A stretch of 64,000 nt of DNA from Thalassovita sp. (GTDB lineage Bacteria > Pseudomonadota > Alphaproteobacteria > Rhodobacterales > Rhodobacteraceae). The stretch's first letter is position 1. Every line of letters starts with the position of its first letter. Below, in pieces: positions 17,803 through 26,935 of the stretch. The translations under genes were made by a program, and so were the position numbers. Below the pieces are notes generated by a model that ran no database searches, was not told the DNA's origin, and saw only the letters and a list, made by a program, of their open reading frames with translations. The stretch spans positions 2,914,001-2,978,000 of the forward strand of contig NZ_OY829290.1 in NCBI RefSeq assembly GCF_963691685.1, in the 5' to 3' direction.

Positions 17803-19605
17803 ATGTTTCAGAGTTTTGCAGAAAGCGCCTCACCCGCCGCAGGGCCCGGACGTCTGGCCAAACTGCGCGATGTGCTGCGTGCCGAAGCGCTCAGTGGGTT
17901 TCTGGTGCCGCGCGCCGATGTCCATCAGGGCGAATATGTCGCCCCGCGCGATGATCGGCTGGCCTGGCTGACCGGCTTCACCGGCTCGGCCGGGTTCTGC
18001 GCCGCGCTGCTGGATCAGGCGGGGGTCTTCATTGACGGGCGCTACCGCACCCAGGTGAAGGCGCAGGTGGACCTCGGGCATTTCACCCCGGTGCCCTGGC
18101 CCGAAACCCAATTGGCGGACTGGCTGAAGGAACAGCTGCCCGAGGGCGGCGTGATCGGCATTGATCCTTGGCTCCATACCGTGGGCGAGGTGGCCACCTT
18201 GGTGCAGCGCCTGCACGGCAGCGGCATCACCCTGCGGGAGGTCGATAGTCTGCTGGACCCTGTCTGGTCGGATCAGCCTGCTGCACCGCTTGGGGCCGTG
18301 ACGATCCAGCCGGAGGAACAGGCCGGCGAAAGCCACGCAGACAAACGCGCCCGACTGGCCGCTGGGCTGCGTCAGGCGGGGCAGTCAGCGGCGGTGATCA
18401 CCTTGCCCGACTCGCTCGCATGGCTGTTGAACATCCGCGGCAGTGACATCGCCCGCAATCCAGTGCCGCATGGGTTTGCCATCCTGCATGACAGCGGCGC
18501 GGTGGATCTGTTTATGGCCGCCGAAAAACTGCCCGCGGATGTGCGGACCCATCTGGGACCTGAGGTGACCCTGAACGCACCCGATGAACTGGCCGCTGCC
18601 GCCACCGCCCTGACCGGACGGGTGCTGCTGGACAAAGGATCGGCCCCGCTGGCGCTGCAACGCGCGCTGGACGCTGGCGCGGCTGAGGTCGTGCTGGGCC
18701 GTGATCCGGTGATCCTGCCGAAAGCCTGCAAAAACCCGGCGGAGGTCGCGGGCGCCCGTGCCGCCCATCTGCGAGATGGTGCCGCCATGTGCGAATTTCT
18801 GGCCTGGTATGATGAACAGCCCGTCGGCGCCCTGACTGAGATCGACGTCGTCACCCAGCTGGAGGCCTGCCGCCGGGATACCGGGGCGTTGTTGGAAATC
18901 AGTTTTGACACCATCTCTGGCACCGGCCCAAATGGCGCGGTGATCCATTACCGGGTGACCGAGGCCAGCAATGCTAGACTGGAAAACGGCCACCTTCTGG
19001 TGCTGGATTCCGGGGGGCAGTATCAGGACGGCACCACGGATATCACCCGCACACTGGCAGTGGGAGACGTCGGCCAGGAAGAGCGCGCCTGTTTCACCCG
19101 GGTGCTGCAGGGCATGATCGCGGTATCGCAGCTGCGGTTCCCGGCCGGTCTGTCGGGGCGTGACATTGATGGCTTTGCCCGCGCGCCGCTTTGGGCTGCG
19201 GGGCTGGACTATAACCATGGCACCGGCCACGGGGTTGGCGCCTATCTGTCGGTGCATGAGGGCCCGCAAGGCATCAGTCGCCGCAATATGGAACCGCTGC
19301 AGCCGGGGATGATTCTGTCCAATGAACCGGGCTATTACCGCGAAGGCGCCTTTGGCATCCGCATTGAAAACCTGATTGTGGTCGAACAGGCCGCTGCCCT
19401 CAGCGGGGCGGATGATCGTGCGATGCTCAGCTTTGAAACATTGACCTTTGTGCCCATCGATCGCCGCCTGATCGCCGCAGAAATGCTGAGTGAGAGCGAG
19501 CGCGAATGGCTCAACAGCTACCATAAAGCGTGCCGCGACAAAATCGGCCCTCGGCTTAGCGCCAAAGCCAAGCTATGGTTAGCGCAATCAACCGCGCCGA
19601 TCTGA
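17803..19605 (+). CDS. Aminopeptidase P family (Xaa-Pro) metallopeptidase
   Basis: This 600-residue M24B enzyme releases N-terminal residues preceding proline. It has two creatinase-type N-terminal domains and a C-terminal pita-bread catalytic domain. The dimetal ligands lie in LVLDSGGQYQDGTTDITRT (two Asp), GTGHGVGAYLSVHEGP (His), MILSNEPGYY (Glu) and FGIRIENLIVV (Glu). The length matches the long three-domain form. TAGGAGACAGGG precedes the ATG. A GC stem-loop without T run (19632-19652) follows the stop. Confidence 0.93.
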   Translation: MFQSFAESASPAAGPGRLAKLRDVLRAEALSGFLVPRADVHQGEYVAPRDDRLAWLTGFTGSAGFCAALLDQAGVFIDGRYRTQVKAQVDLGHFTPVPWPETQLADWLKEQLPEGGVIGIDPWLHTVGEVATLVQRLHGSGITLREVDSLLDPVWSDQPAAPLGAVTIQPEEQAGESHADKRARLAAGLRQAGQSAAVITLPDSLAWLLNIRGSDIARNPVPHGFAILHDSGAVDLFMAAEKLPADVRTHLGPEVTLNAPDELAAAATALTGRVLLDKGSAPLALQRALDAGAAEVVLGRDPVILPKACKNPAEVAGARAAHLRDGAAMCEFLAWYDEQPVGALTEIDVVTQLEACRRDTGALLEISFDTISGTGPNGAVIHYRVTEASNARLENGHLLVLDSGGQYQDGTTDITRTLAVGDVGQEERACFTRVLQGMIAVSQLRFPAGLSGRDIDGFARAPLWAAGLDYNHGTGHGVGAYLSVHEGPQGISRRNMEPLQPGMILSNEPGYYREGAFGIRIENLIVVEQAAALSGADDRAMLSFETLTFVPIDRRLIAAEMLSESEREWLNSYHKACRDKIGPRLSAKAKLWLAQSTAPI

Positions 19606-19804
19606 GAAAAGATCAGCCAGGAGTGGATGCCGGGGGCCGCTGATCGGCCCCCCGCGCATGTCTGGCCTTGGGAAAGGCCCGCAGGTGTGACTGTTCACGT
19701 CAATGGAACGTCGCGTTCCGTCGCCCTCAGGAGGCAGGGGCCGACATATTGATGTAACAATCGCCATGCAAAGCGAAGCGAACAAGAAACGAGGGGAGAA
19801 GACC

Positions 19805-20146
19805 ATGACCGATATCACCATCCGCAAGGCCGAAGGCACCTGGGTTGTCCGTGCAGGCGGCGCCGTTTTGGGCGAAAGCCAAAACGCGCTGGAACTGACC
19901 GAGGGCACACTGGCGCCGGTGATCTACTTCCCACGTGAAGACATTGCGATGGCGTTTCTCGATGCCACCGATCACAGCACGCATTGCCCGCACAAGGGTG
20001 ATGCCAGCTATTTCTCCATCGTGACCAAATCGACCACGCTGGAAAATGCGGCCTGGTCTTATGAAACCCCGCATGAAGCCGTGGCCCGGATCAAGGATCA
20101 CCTGGGCTTTTACGTCAGTGACACGCTGGCCGTCGAACGGATCTGA
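19805..20146 (+). CDS. DUF427 domain protein
   Basis: This 113-residue protein matches the DUF427 family: TWVVRAGGAVLGESQNALEL, PVIYFPREDI, and the characteristic THCPHKGDASYFSI segment. The family has a beta-rich fold and no established function. The start follows GAGGGGAGAAG and gives a full-length domain; the longer frame from 19703 is not domain-like. The SDR-DoxX gene starts 15 bases later, so the two and the DUF2269 gene probably form one operon. Confidence 0.9.
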   Translation: MTDITIRKAEGTWVVRAGGAVLGESQNALELTEGTLAPVIYFPREDIAMAFLDATDHSTHCPHKGDASYFSIVTKSTTLENAAWSYETPHEAVARIKDHLGFYVSDTLAVERI

Positions 20147-20161
20147 ACCACAGCACATTAG

Positions 20162-21478
20162 ATGACTGCCCCTGCCCCCACCCCACCGCGCGCCCTGGTT
20201 CTGGGCGGCTATGGGTTGATCGGTGCTGCCGCGATGCGGGCACTGATGGAGGCCGGGTTTGACGTCACAGGCATCGGGCGGTCGGAATCGGCCGCCCGTC
20301 GTGTTTTGCCACAGGCTGCGTGGCATTTTGCCGATGTCACAGCGCTCAGCACCACAGACTGGCAGGCGCTTTGCGCGGATGTAGATGTGGTGGTGAACGC
20401 TGCCGGGGCGTTGCAAGACGGTGGCGGCACCGATCTGGCAGCGATCCACACCACGATGCCTGCGCGGCTAAGCGCGGCGCTAGTGGGCAGCGACACGCGG
20501 TTGATCCAGATCTCCGCCGCGGGTGTGTCCGAGGAGGCCAGCACCGCCTTTTTCCGCACCAAGGCGCGGGGGGACGCAGCAATCGTTGCAGCTGGCATCG
20601 ACCATGTGATCCTGCGCCCGACGTTGGTAATCGGCGCGGCAGCCTATGGTGGGACTGCCTTGCTGCGCGCGGTGGCGGCTATGCCCCTGATCGACTGGCG
20701 CCTGCTTGAGGATACGCCGGTGCAAACAGTTGCCCTGAGCGATCTGGCAGCGGCCATTGTCACGGCGGCCAAAGGCGATATCGCCTCTGGCACCATTGCC
20801 GACCTGACCGAGGCCGAGGCCCGCCCCTTTCCTGAACTGATCCGCGCGTTGCGCCACTGGCTGGGCCTGCCCGCGCCAAAGCTGCCCCTGCCGCTGCCCG
20901 GATTTATGCTGTCACTGGTGGGGAAAGGGGCTGATCTGCTGGGCCTGTTCGGCTGGCGCTCGCCGCTGCGCAGCACCGCACTTACCGCGCTGTCAGATGG
21001 GATCACCGGGGATCCTGCAAACTGGCAGGCCGCAGGTGGCCAGCCCTGCCGCGCGTTAACCGAAACACTAGCCGATCTGCCCGCAACGGTGCAGGAACGC
21101 TGGTTTTCACGCCTCTTTCTGCTGTTCCCGCTGGTGATTGCAACACTGTCGCTGTTTTGGCTGGCCTCTGGCCTGATCGGTCTGGCGCAGTTTCCGGCGG
21201 CGGTTGAGGTTCTGACCTCCCGCGGTAGCAGCGCCGGGCTGGCGGCAGTGGCGGTGGCGGCTGGTATTTTTCTGGATCTGGCGCTTGGCCTCATAGTGCT
21301 GTGGCGGCGATGGCTGCGGCCTGCCTGCCTGGGCATGATCGCGGTCACATTTGGGTATCTGGGCGCAGGCACGCTGGTGGCGCCCGACCTTTGGGCGGAT
21401 CCGCTGGGGCCGTTTGTGAAGACCCTGCCCGCTGCGATGCTGGCGCTGATCCCCTTGGCGCTGGAGGACACGCGATGA
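20162..21478 (+). CDS. NAD(P)-binding SDR-type protein fused to a DoxX-like membrane domain
   Basis: The N-terminal 290 residues are an atypical short-chain dehydrogenase/epimerase: ALVLGGYGLIGAAAM binds the dinucleotide, and QISAAGV and VILRPTLVIG follow. From about residue 310 come four hydrophobic helices resembling DoxX-like membrane proteins. The product (438 residues) should be anchored at the inner membrane with the nucleotide-binding domain in the cytoplasm. The next gene overlaps by ATGA, which suggests translational coupling with the DUF2269 membrane protein. The reaction is unknown. Confidence 0.85.
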   Translation: MTAPAPTPPRALVLGGYGLIGAAAMRALMEAGFDVTGIGRSESAARRVLPQAAWHFADVTALSTTDWQALCADVDVVVNAAGALQDGGGTDLAAIHTTMPARLSAALVGSDTRLIQISAAGVSEEASTAFFRTKARGDAAIVAAGIDHVILRPTLVIGAAAYGGTALLRAVAAMPLIDWRLLEDTPVQTVALSDLAAAIVTAAKGDIASGTIADLTEAEARPFPELIRALRHWLGLPAPKLPLPLPGFMLSLVGKGADLLGLFGWRSPLRSTALTALSDGITGDPANWQAAGGQPCRALTETLADLPATVQERWFSRLFLLFPLVIATLSLFWLASGLIGLAQFPAAVEVLTSRGSSAGLAAVAVAAGIFLDLALGLIVLWRRWLRPACLGMIAVTFGYLGAGTLVAPDLWADPLGPFVKTLPAAMLALIPLALEDTR

Positions 21479-21942
21479 GCTATGAGCTGCTGCGTTTCCT
21501 GCATGTGATCGGCGCGACCGTCCTCTTGGGCACCGGCGCGGGCATTGCGTTTTTTATGGTCATCTCACACCGGTCGGGGGAGCCGCGCTTGATCGCCCAT
21601 GTTGCTGGTATCGTTGTACTGGCCGATACGGTCTTTACCGCCACGGCAGCTATTTTCCAGCCGATCACCGGATATCTGCTGATCCGTGAGATCGGCTATG
21701 ATCTGATGGAGCCCTGGGTGGTGCTGTCGCTGGTGCTTTATGTGTTTGTGGGGATGTTCTGGCTGCCGGTGGTCTGGATCCAGATCAAGATGCGCGACCT
21801 GGCCCGGCAGGCTGTTGCCGACAATTCCGCCCTGCCGGCGCGATACCTGCGGCTTTACCGGATCTGGTTTGCTTGCGGGTTTCCGGCGTTTTTTGCCGTG
21901 CTGGCGATCCTGTGGCTGATGCTGACGCGGCCGGTGTTTTGA
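21475..21942 (+). CDS. DUF2269 family integral membrane protein
   Basis: This 155-residue protein has four membrane helices and matches DUF2269: LLRFLHVIGATVLLGTGAGIAFFM at the start, a central TGYLLI segment, and WVVLSLVLYVFVGMFWLPVV. The family is uncharacterised. Its ATG overlaps the stop of the SDR-DoxX gene (ATGA), so the two are co-translated and may act together at the inner membrane. The histidine and charged residues in the first helix are conserved-looking. Confidence 0.88.
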   Translation: MSYELLRFLHVIGATVLLGTGAGIAFFMVISHRSGEPRLIAHVAGIVVLADTVFTATAAIFQPITGYLLIREIGYDLMEPWVVLSLVLYVFVGMFWLPVVWIQIKMRDLARQAVADNSALPARYLRLYRIWFACGFPAFFAVLAILWLMLTRPVF

Positions 21943-22006
21943 CCGCGCGGGCGTTGTAGCTGCCGAGATGTCTGCGATGTGAGTATTTTTGGAACGTTGA
22001 AAGCGA

Positions 22007-23695
22007 TCAGCTGTGTTCCTCAGCCGCGGTGGCCGCCAGCGCACGGTTGAAGGTTTTCAGCGCATCCACATGGAACAATGCGCCATGGACCGGGCGCTGG
22101 CCATCCTCCTCCGCGTCGCCCACGACAGGGATAAAGGGCACGCCGGCCTTGTCAAACAGCGGCATCGCCTCTTGCAGGGTGGCCTCCGGCGTCAGGAAGA
22201 TCCCATCCTCAACCATTTCCGCACAGCGCGCCGGATCCGCCGCGCCGGGATCTTCGGGTGCGCGCATCACGGACGCGGCGCGGAACATCGCCAGCAGATA
22301 GGCCTGCGGTCCCGCCGCCACACAGGCGCCGCGCCGTTCCAGCTGGGTCAGGAAGAAAGAACGGTCCACCAGACGGGACGCCAAAGCGGTGGAGAGGGAC
22401 ACCGCCACCATCACCGCCAAACCGGTCTGCCAGTCGCCGGTCAGCTCAAACACAATCATCGTGGTGGAAATTGGCGCACCCAAAACGGCGGCGGCGACCG
22501 CCCCCATGCCAGCCAAGGCGTATAGCGTATGGGCGCCGGAAACCTCAGGGAAGACGCTGGTCGCCACCAATCCGAAGGCCAGCCCGGTGAGCGCCCCGAT
22601 CATCAGCGAGGGGGAGAACATGCCGCCGCCCATACGCCCCGCCATGGTGATCGCCACGGCGATCACCTTGATCACCGCAAAAAGCACCGCCTGCCACAGG
22701 AGGATCTGGCCGGTCAGCGTTGCCGATGTGGTTTCATAGCCAACCCCGATGATATGTGGAAAGGCGATGGCCAGAAGACCCAAAAGCGCCCCGGCAATGG
22801 TGGGGCGCAGCCAGCGGGGCATGCCGGTGCGTTGCTGCACGAGGTTGCCAAAATCCTCGGCATAAAAGACCGAGCGCATCAGCACGGTTGCCACCAAACC
22901 GCAGAGCAGGCCCAAAAGGATAAAGGCGGGCAGCTCGATGTAGAACTCGAGCACATTGGCCTTGGGCAACAAAAATTCGGTCACGCCGCCATATTCCAGC
23001 CGGTTGATGATGGTGCCTGCAACCGAGGCGATCACAATCGGGGCAAAGGCATGCACCGCGAAATGGCGCAGCACCACCTCCAACGCAAAAAGCGCCCCGG
23101 CGATGGGCGCGTTGAACGAGGCTGAAACCGCCGCCGCCACGGCGCAGCCCAGGAGGTCACGGCCCGTGATACCATCGGCGCGGATCTCATCGCTGACACG
23201 TGAGGCAATCATCCCCGCCATATGCACCACCGGGCCTTCGCGCCCCGTTGAGCCGCCGGAGGACAGCGTGATCAGCGAGGCAAAGGCCGAGGCAAAGCCG
23301 GCCTTATATTCCACCCGACCGTTGTGCATGGCCGAGCCTTCGATCACATCGGCCACCGAACGCACCCGCCCGTCCGGCGTAAAAAGGTGCAGGATCCAGC
23401 CGGTCAGAAACCCGCCCACGATGGGCAGCATCAGGATCCAGTACCACGGCAGGGTTTCGGCAAAGCTATGCAGCCGTGCCACATCATCGGTGCCATAGAG
23501 GAAGGCCTGCAGGCTTTCGATCCCTTTGCGAAAGCCCAGGGCGGCAAAGCCTGCACCGGTGCCGATGGCCGCAGCGATCAGCCAGAACTGCACCTGCGAG
23601 GGCCCCTGACGGCGCATCAGCTGATAGGCCTCCACAAAGGAGTGCAGCCAATCCCGGGTCAGCCGGATCAGATGGGTGCGCATGCCATTGGACAA
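22007..23695 (-). CDS. ClC-family chloride channel or Cl-/H+ antiporter with CBS domain
   Basis: This 562-residue protein has the ClC fold: many membrane helices, GSTGREGPVVHMAG with the gating glutamate Glu153, and a second selectivity region (VLGAPISTTMIVFELTG). A cytoplasmic CBS domain occupies about residues 480-560. The start is taken as TTG 23695 because GGAGA lies five bases before it; ATG 23683 would be 17 bases from that site. Presence of the gating Glu permits transport; channel versus exchanger cannot be settled from these motifs alone. Confidence 0.92.
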   Translation of the reverse strand: MSNGMRTHLIRLTRDWLHSFVEAYQLMRRQGPSQVQFWLIAAAIGTGAGFAALGFRKGIESLQAFLYGTDDVARLHSFAETLPWYWILMLPIVGGFLTGWILHLFTPDGRVRSVADVIEGSAMHNGRVEYKAGFASAFASLITLSSGGSTGREGPVVHMAGMIASRVSDEIRADGITGRDLLGCAVAAAVSASFNAPIAGALFALEVVLRHFAVHAFAPIVIASVAGTIINRLEYGGVTEFLLPKANVLEFYIELPAFILLGLLCGLVATVLMRSVFYAEDFGNLVQQRTGMPRWLRPTIAGALLGLLAIAFPHIIGVGYETTSATLTGQILLWQAVLFAVIKVIAVAITMAGRMGGGMFSPSLMIGALTGLAFGLVATSVFPEVSGAHTLYALAGMGAVAAAVLGAPISTTMIVFELTGDWQTGLAVMVAVSLSTALASRLVDRSFFLTQLERRGACVAAGPQAYLLAMFRAASVMRAPEDPGAADPARCAEMVEDGIFLTPEATLQEAMPLFDKAGVPFIPVVGDAEEDGQRPVHGALFHVDALKTFNRALAATAAEEHS

Positions 23696-23830
23696 TGTGA
23701 TCTCCTGCCGCAGGGCCTGTCTCTGGCTCCTCCTTGCCGGATCGCATAGGGTGCGCGCAATTCAGGGCATTTCGGCCACGGCGGGATACGCCGGACCGCG
23801 CAGGATGCCCCACACACGACGGAGGACCCC

Positions 23831-25204
23831 ATGTCGATAGACGCGGCAATCGAAGAGCTTTCTACCCTTCTAGGACAACGGCTTAGCCGCTCCAAGTCTG
23901 ATCTTGACCAACATGGCACCTCTGAGACGCATTTTGCCCTGACACCGCCCGATGCGGTGGCCTATCCGGCAAACACCGAAGAGGTGAGCGCGATTGTGAA
24001 GATCTGCGCCCGTCACCACTGCCCTGTCGTGGGCTTTGGCGCTGGCACCTCGCTGGAGGGGCAGACATTGGCGGTTCAGGGCGGCGTGGTTGTGGATTTC
24101 CGCGATATGGCGGCGGTGCTGCATGTCGGGGCGGAGGATATGGATGTGACCGTCCAGCCCGGCATCACCCGCGAAGTGCTGAACGAAGAGCTGCGCGCCA
24201 CCGGGCTGATGTTCCCGGTGGATCCCGGCGCCAATGCCTCGATCGGTGGCATGGCCTCAACCCGGGCCAGCGGCACAACGGCAGTGCGCTACGGCACCAT
24301 GCGTGACAATGTTCTGGGGCTGGAGGTGGTGCTGGCCGATGGGCGCATCATCCAGACCGGCACGCGGGCGCGCAAATCCTCGGCCGGCTATGATCTGACG
24401 GCGCTGTTTGTCGGCGCGGAGGGCACGCTAGGCCTGATCACCGCCCTGACCCTGCGCCTACATGGCCAGCCTGAGGCGGTGACCTCGGCCGTTTGTGCCT
24501 TTGACGATATTGAGGCGGCAGTCAGCGCGGTGCAGATGACCATCCAGATGGGCATCCCCATGGCGCGGATCGAATTTGTGGATGCGGCCACGGTGGCTGC
24601 GGTGAATGCTTATTCCAAAATGGATCTGCCGCTTTGCCCGCATCTGTTGATCGAATTCAACGGCTCGGACTCTGCGGTGGAAGAGCAGGCAACGCTGTTT
24701 GGCGAAGTGGTTGAGGAGTTCGGCGCTAAAGGCTTTGAATGGGCCAAGAAGGCGGAGGAGCGCAAGGCGCTCTGGACCATGCGCCACCATGCCTATTGGG
24801 CGATTGTGCAATCCCGGCAGGGCTGTAAGGCGCTGGTGACCGACATCTGTGTGCCGATCTCAAACCTGGCCGAAGCGGTGGAGCAGACCCGCGCCGATAT
24901 CGCGGCCTCGCCCATCGAAGGGCCCATTCTGGGCCATGTAGGCGACGGCAACTTCCACGCGATCCTGCTGTTTGATGAAGCCAATGAGGCGGAGGTTCAG
25001 GCCGCCAATGATCTGTCGCACCGCATGGTCGAACGGGCACTGGCGCTTGGCGGCACCGCCACCGGTGAACATGGCATCGGCATGGGCAAGAAGAAGTATA
25101 TGCAGGCCGAACATGGCGCCGGCTGGGATGTGATGGGGGATATCAAACAGGCGCTGGATCCGCAGAACCTGATGAACCCCGGCAAACTGGTGCGCGGCAA
25201 CTGA
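23831..25204 (+). CDS. FAD-linked D-lactate dehydrogenase / glycolate oxidase-type protein
   Basis: This 457-residue flavoprotein belongs to the vanillyl-alcohol oxidase/GlcD superfamily. The FAD-binding PCMH domain shows VVGFGAGTSLEGQ and DPGANASIGGMASTRASGTTAVRYGTM. The C-terminal catalytic domain has GHVGDGNFH (metal or substrate histidines) and TGEHGIGMGKKKY, ending NLMNPGKLV. It most resembles the cytochrome-linked D-lactate dehydrogenases (Dld1/LDHD type); other 2-hydroxy acids are possible. An upstream ACGGAGGACCCC gives a strong ribosome site. It converges with recN. Confidence 0.9.
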   Translation: MSIDAAIEELSTLLGQRLSRSKSDLDQHGTSETHFALTPPDAVAYPANTEEVSAIVKICARHHCPVVGFGAGTSLEGQTLAVQGGVVVDFRDMAAVLHVGAEDMDVTVQPGITREVLNEELRATGLMFPVDPGANASIGGMASTRASGTTAVRYGTMRDNVLGLEVVLADGRIIQTGTRARKSSAGYDLTALFVGAEGTLGLITALTLRLHGQPEAVTSAVCAFDDIEAAVSAVQMTIQMGIPMARIEFVDAATVAAVNAYSKMDLPLCPHLLIEFNGSDSAVEEQATLFGEVVEEFGAKGFEWAKKAEERKALWTMRHHAYWAIVQSRQGCKALVTDICVPISNLAEAVEQTRADIAASPIEGPILGHVGDGNFHAILLFDEANEAEVQAANDLSHRMVERALALGGTATGEHGIGMGKKKYMQAEHGAGWDVMGDIKQALDPQNLMNPGKLVRGN

Positions 25205-25221
25205 TCTGGTAATGGTGCTCA

Positions 25222-25243
25222 GCAGGGCCGGATCCGGCCCTGC
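25222..25243. terminator. Perfect 22-base palindrome between convergent genes
   Basis: The 47-base gap between the D-lactate dehydrogenase and recN stops contains a perfect 22-base GC-rich palindrome. It can fold in RNA from either strand into a nine-bp stem with a GATC loop, so it may serve both genes. It lacks a T run. Confidence 0.5.
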
Positions 25244-25251
25244 ACCTGCAC

Positions 25252-26907
25252 CTAGCGCGCGGCCAATAGGGATTTCGCGGCGGCGCGGGCCTCTTCGGTG
25301 ATGCGATCACCGGAAACCATACGGGCAATCTCATCCACCCGTTCGCCATCATCCAGCGGCACAACCCGTGAGGTGGTGACGTTGTTTTCAACCTGCTTTT
25401 CCACCCGCCAGTGATGCGCGCCAAGGGCGGCCACCTGCGGCGAATGGGTCACGACCAGAACCTGACCGCCCTCAGACAGCGCAGACAAACGACGGCCCAC
25501 AGCATCTGCAGTTGCCCCGCCAACGCCGCGGTCAATCTCATCAAAGATCATGGTGATCCCCGATTGGGTCTGGCTGAGGCAGACCTTCAACGCCAGCAGG
25601 AAACGGCTCAGCTCCCCGCCCGAAGCAATCTTGCCCAAGGGGCCCGCCGGTGCGCCGGGGTTGGTGGCTACGGTAAAGGCCACCTCATCGCGTCCCTCAG
25701 GACCGGGGTCGCCCATTTCCACACCGGTGCAGAACACCGCGCGCTCCATCTTCAAGGGCGCCAGTTCGGCAGAAACGGCCTTGTCCAGTTTGGCGGCGGC
25801 TTTCTTGCGGGCCTCGGTCAGGGCGGTGGCGGCGCTGTCATAAGCGGCCTCGGCCTCTTTCACGGCGACGGTCAGATCGGCGAGGTCGCCCTCCCCCTGA
25901 TCCAGGGTTTTCAGACGCAGGCGCAGATCGTCGCCAAATTTGGCCAGATCATCCGGCACGATGCTGTGCTTGCGGGCCAAGCCGCGCATGGCAAACAGGC
26001 GCTCTTCGCAGGTCTCCAGCTCATGCGGGTCAAAACGCAGCTGATCCAGCGCGCCCTCAACCCCCTGCACCGCATCGCCCAACTCGGCGAAGGCGCGGCC
26101 AAGCGCATCGATCGGCGCATCCAGCAGCCCCTCAACCTGCTGCGCGGCATCTTCCAGCCAACGCATGGCATCACCCATCGCACCTTCGGCCCCGTCACCA
26201 GACAGCGCCTGAAACGCGCGGGCCACATCTTCGCGGACTTTTTCGGCCCCCTGCATCTGACGTCGTTTGACATCCAGCGCCGCCTCTTCGCCGGGTTGCG
26301 GATCCATCGCGTCAAATTCAGCCACCGAATGGCGCAGAAACTCTTCTTCGGCGCGGATTTCGGCAATCGCGGCTTCGGCCTTGGCCAGATCCCGACGGGC
26401 GGCGGACAGGGCGCGCCAGCTGCTGCGGGTTTTCTCCTGCAGGCGCTCATAGCCGCCAAAGGCATCCAACAACCCGCGGTGCCCCTTGGCATCCAACAGG
26501 CCACGGTCATCATGCTGACCATGCAGCTCAATCAGGGTTTCTGACAGCTGCCGCAGCACCTCACCCGAGCACCGGCGGTCATTGACCCACGCGGTCTTGC
26601 GGCCATCTTTGCGGTTCACCCGGCGCAGGATCAGCTCCTCCCCGTCAGAGGGCAGTCCGGCCTCTTCCAGCACCTGATGGGCGGCATGATCAGCGGGCAG
26701 GTCAAAGACGGCAACCACCTCACCCTGTTCTGCGCCGGCGCGCACCAATTCGGCGCGTCCCCGCCAGCCAAGGACGAACCCCAGCGAATCCAACAGGATA
26801 GATTTACCGGCCCCGGTTTCCCCGGTCAGCACGTTCAAACCCGGCTGGAAGTCGAGATCCAACCGGTCGATGATCAGCATGTCGCGGATTTCCAGCGCGC
26901 GCAGCAT
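25252..26907 (-). CDS. recN: DNA repair protein RecN
   Basis: RecN (551 residues) is an SMC-like ATPase that acts early in double-strand break repair. Walker A GETGAGKS lies at 29-36, the signature LSSGGELSRFLLALK-type motif is present (ASGGELSRFLLALK), and Walker B is TMIFDEIDRGVGG. Long coiled-coil helices fill the middle. It follows bamD by 28 bases on the same strand, which is the usual alphaproteobacterial order lpxC-bamD-recN. Confidence 0.96.
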   Translation of the reverse strand: MLRALEIRDMLIIDRLDLDFQPGLNVLTGETGAGKSILLDSLGFVLGWRGRAELVRAGAEQGEVVAVFDLPADHAAHQVLEEAGLPSDGEELILRRVNRKDGRKTAWVNDRRCSGEVLRQLSETLIELHGQHDDRGLLDAKGHRGLLDAFGGYERLQEKTRSSWRALSAARRDLAKAEAAIAEIRAEEEFLRHSVAEFDAMDPQPGEEAALDVKRRQMQGAEKVREDVARAFQALSGDGAEGAMGDAMRWLEDAAQQVEGLLDAPIDALGRAFAELGDAVQGVEGALDQLRFDPHELETCEERLFAMRGLARKHSIVPDDLAKFGDDLRLRLKTLDQGEGDLADLTVAVKEAEAAYDSAATALTEARKKAAAKLDKAVSAELAPLKMERAVFCTGVEMGDPGPEGRDEVAFTVATNPGAPAGPLGKIASGGELSRFLLALKVCLSQTQSGITMIFDEIDRGVGGATADAVGRRLSALSEGGQVLVVTHSPQVAALGAHHWRVEKQVENNVTTSRVVPLDDGERVDEIARMVSGDRITEEARAAAKSLLAAR

Positions 26908-26935
26908 CAGTGGCCCCTACCCGATCTGACCTGCG

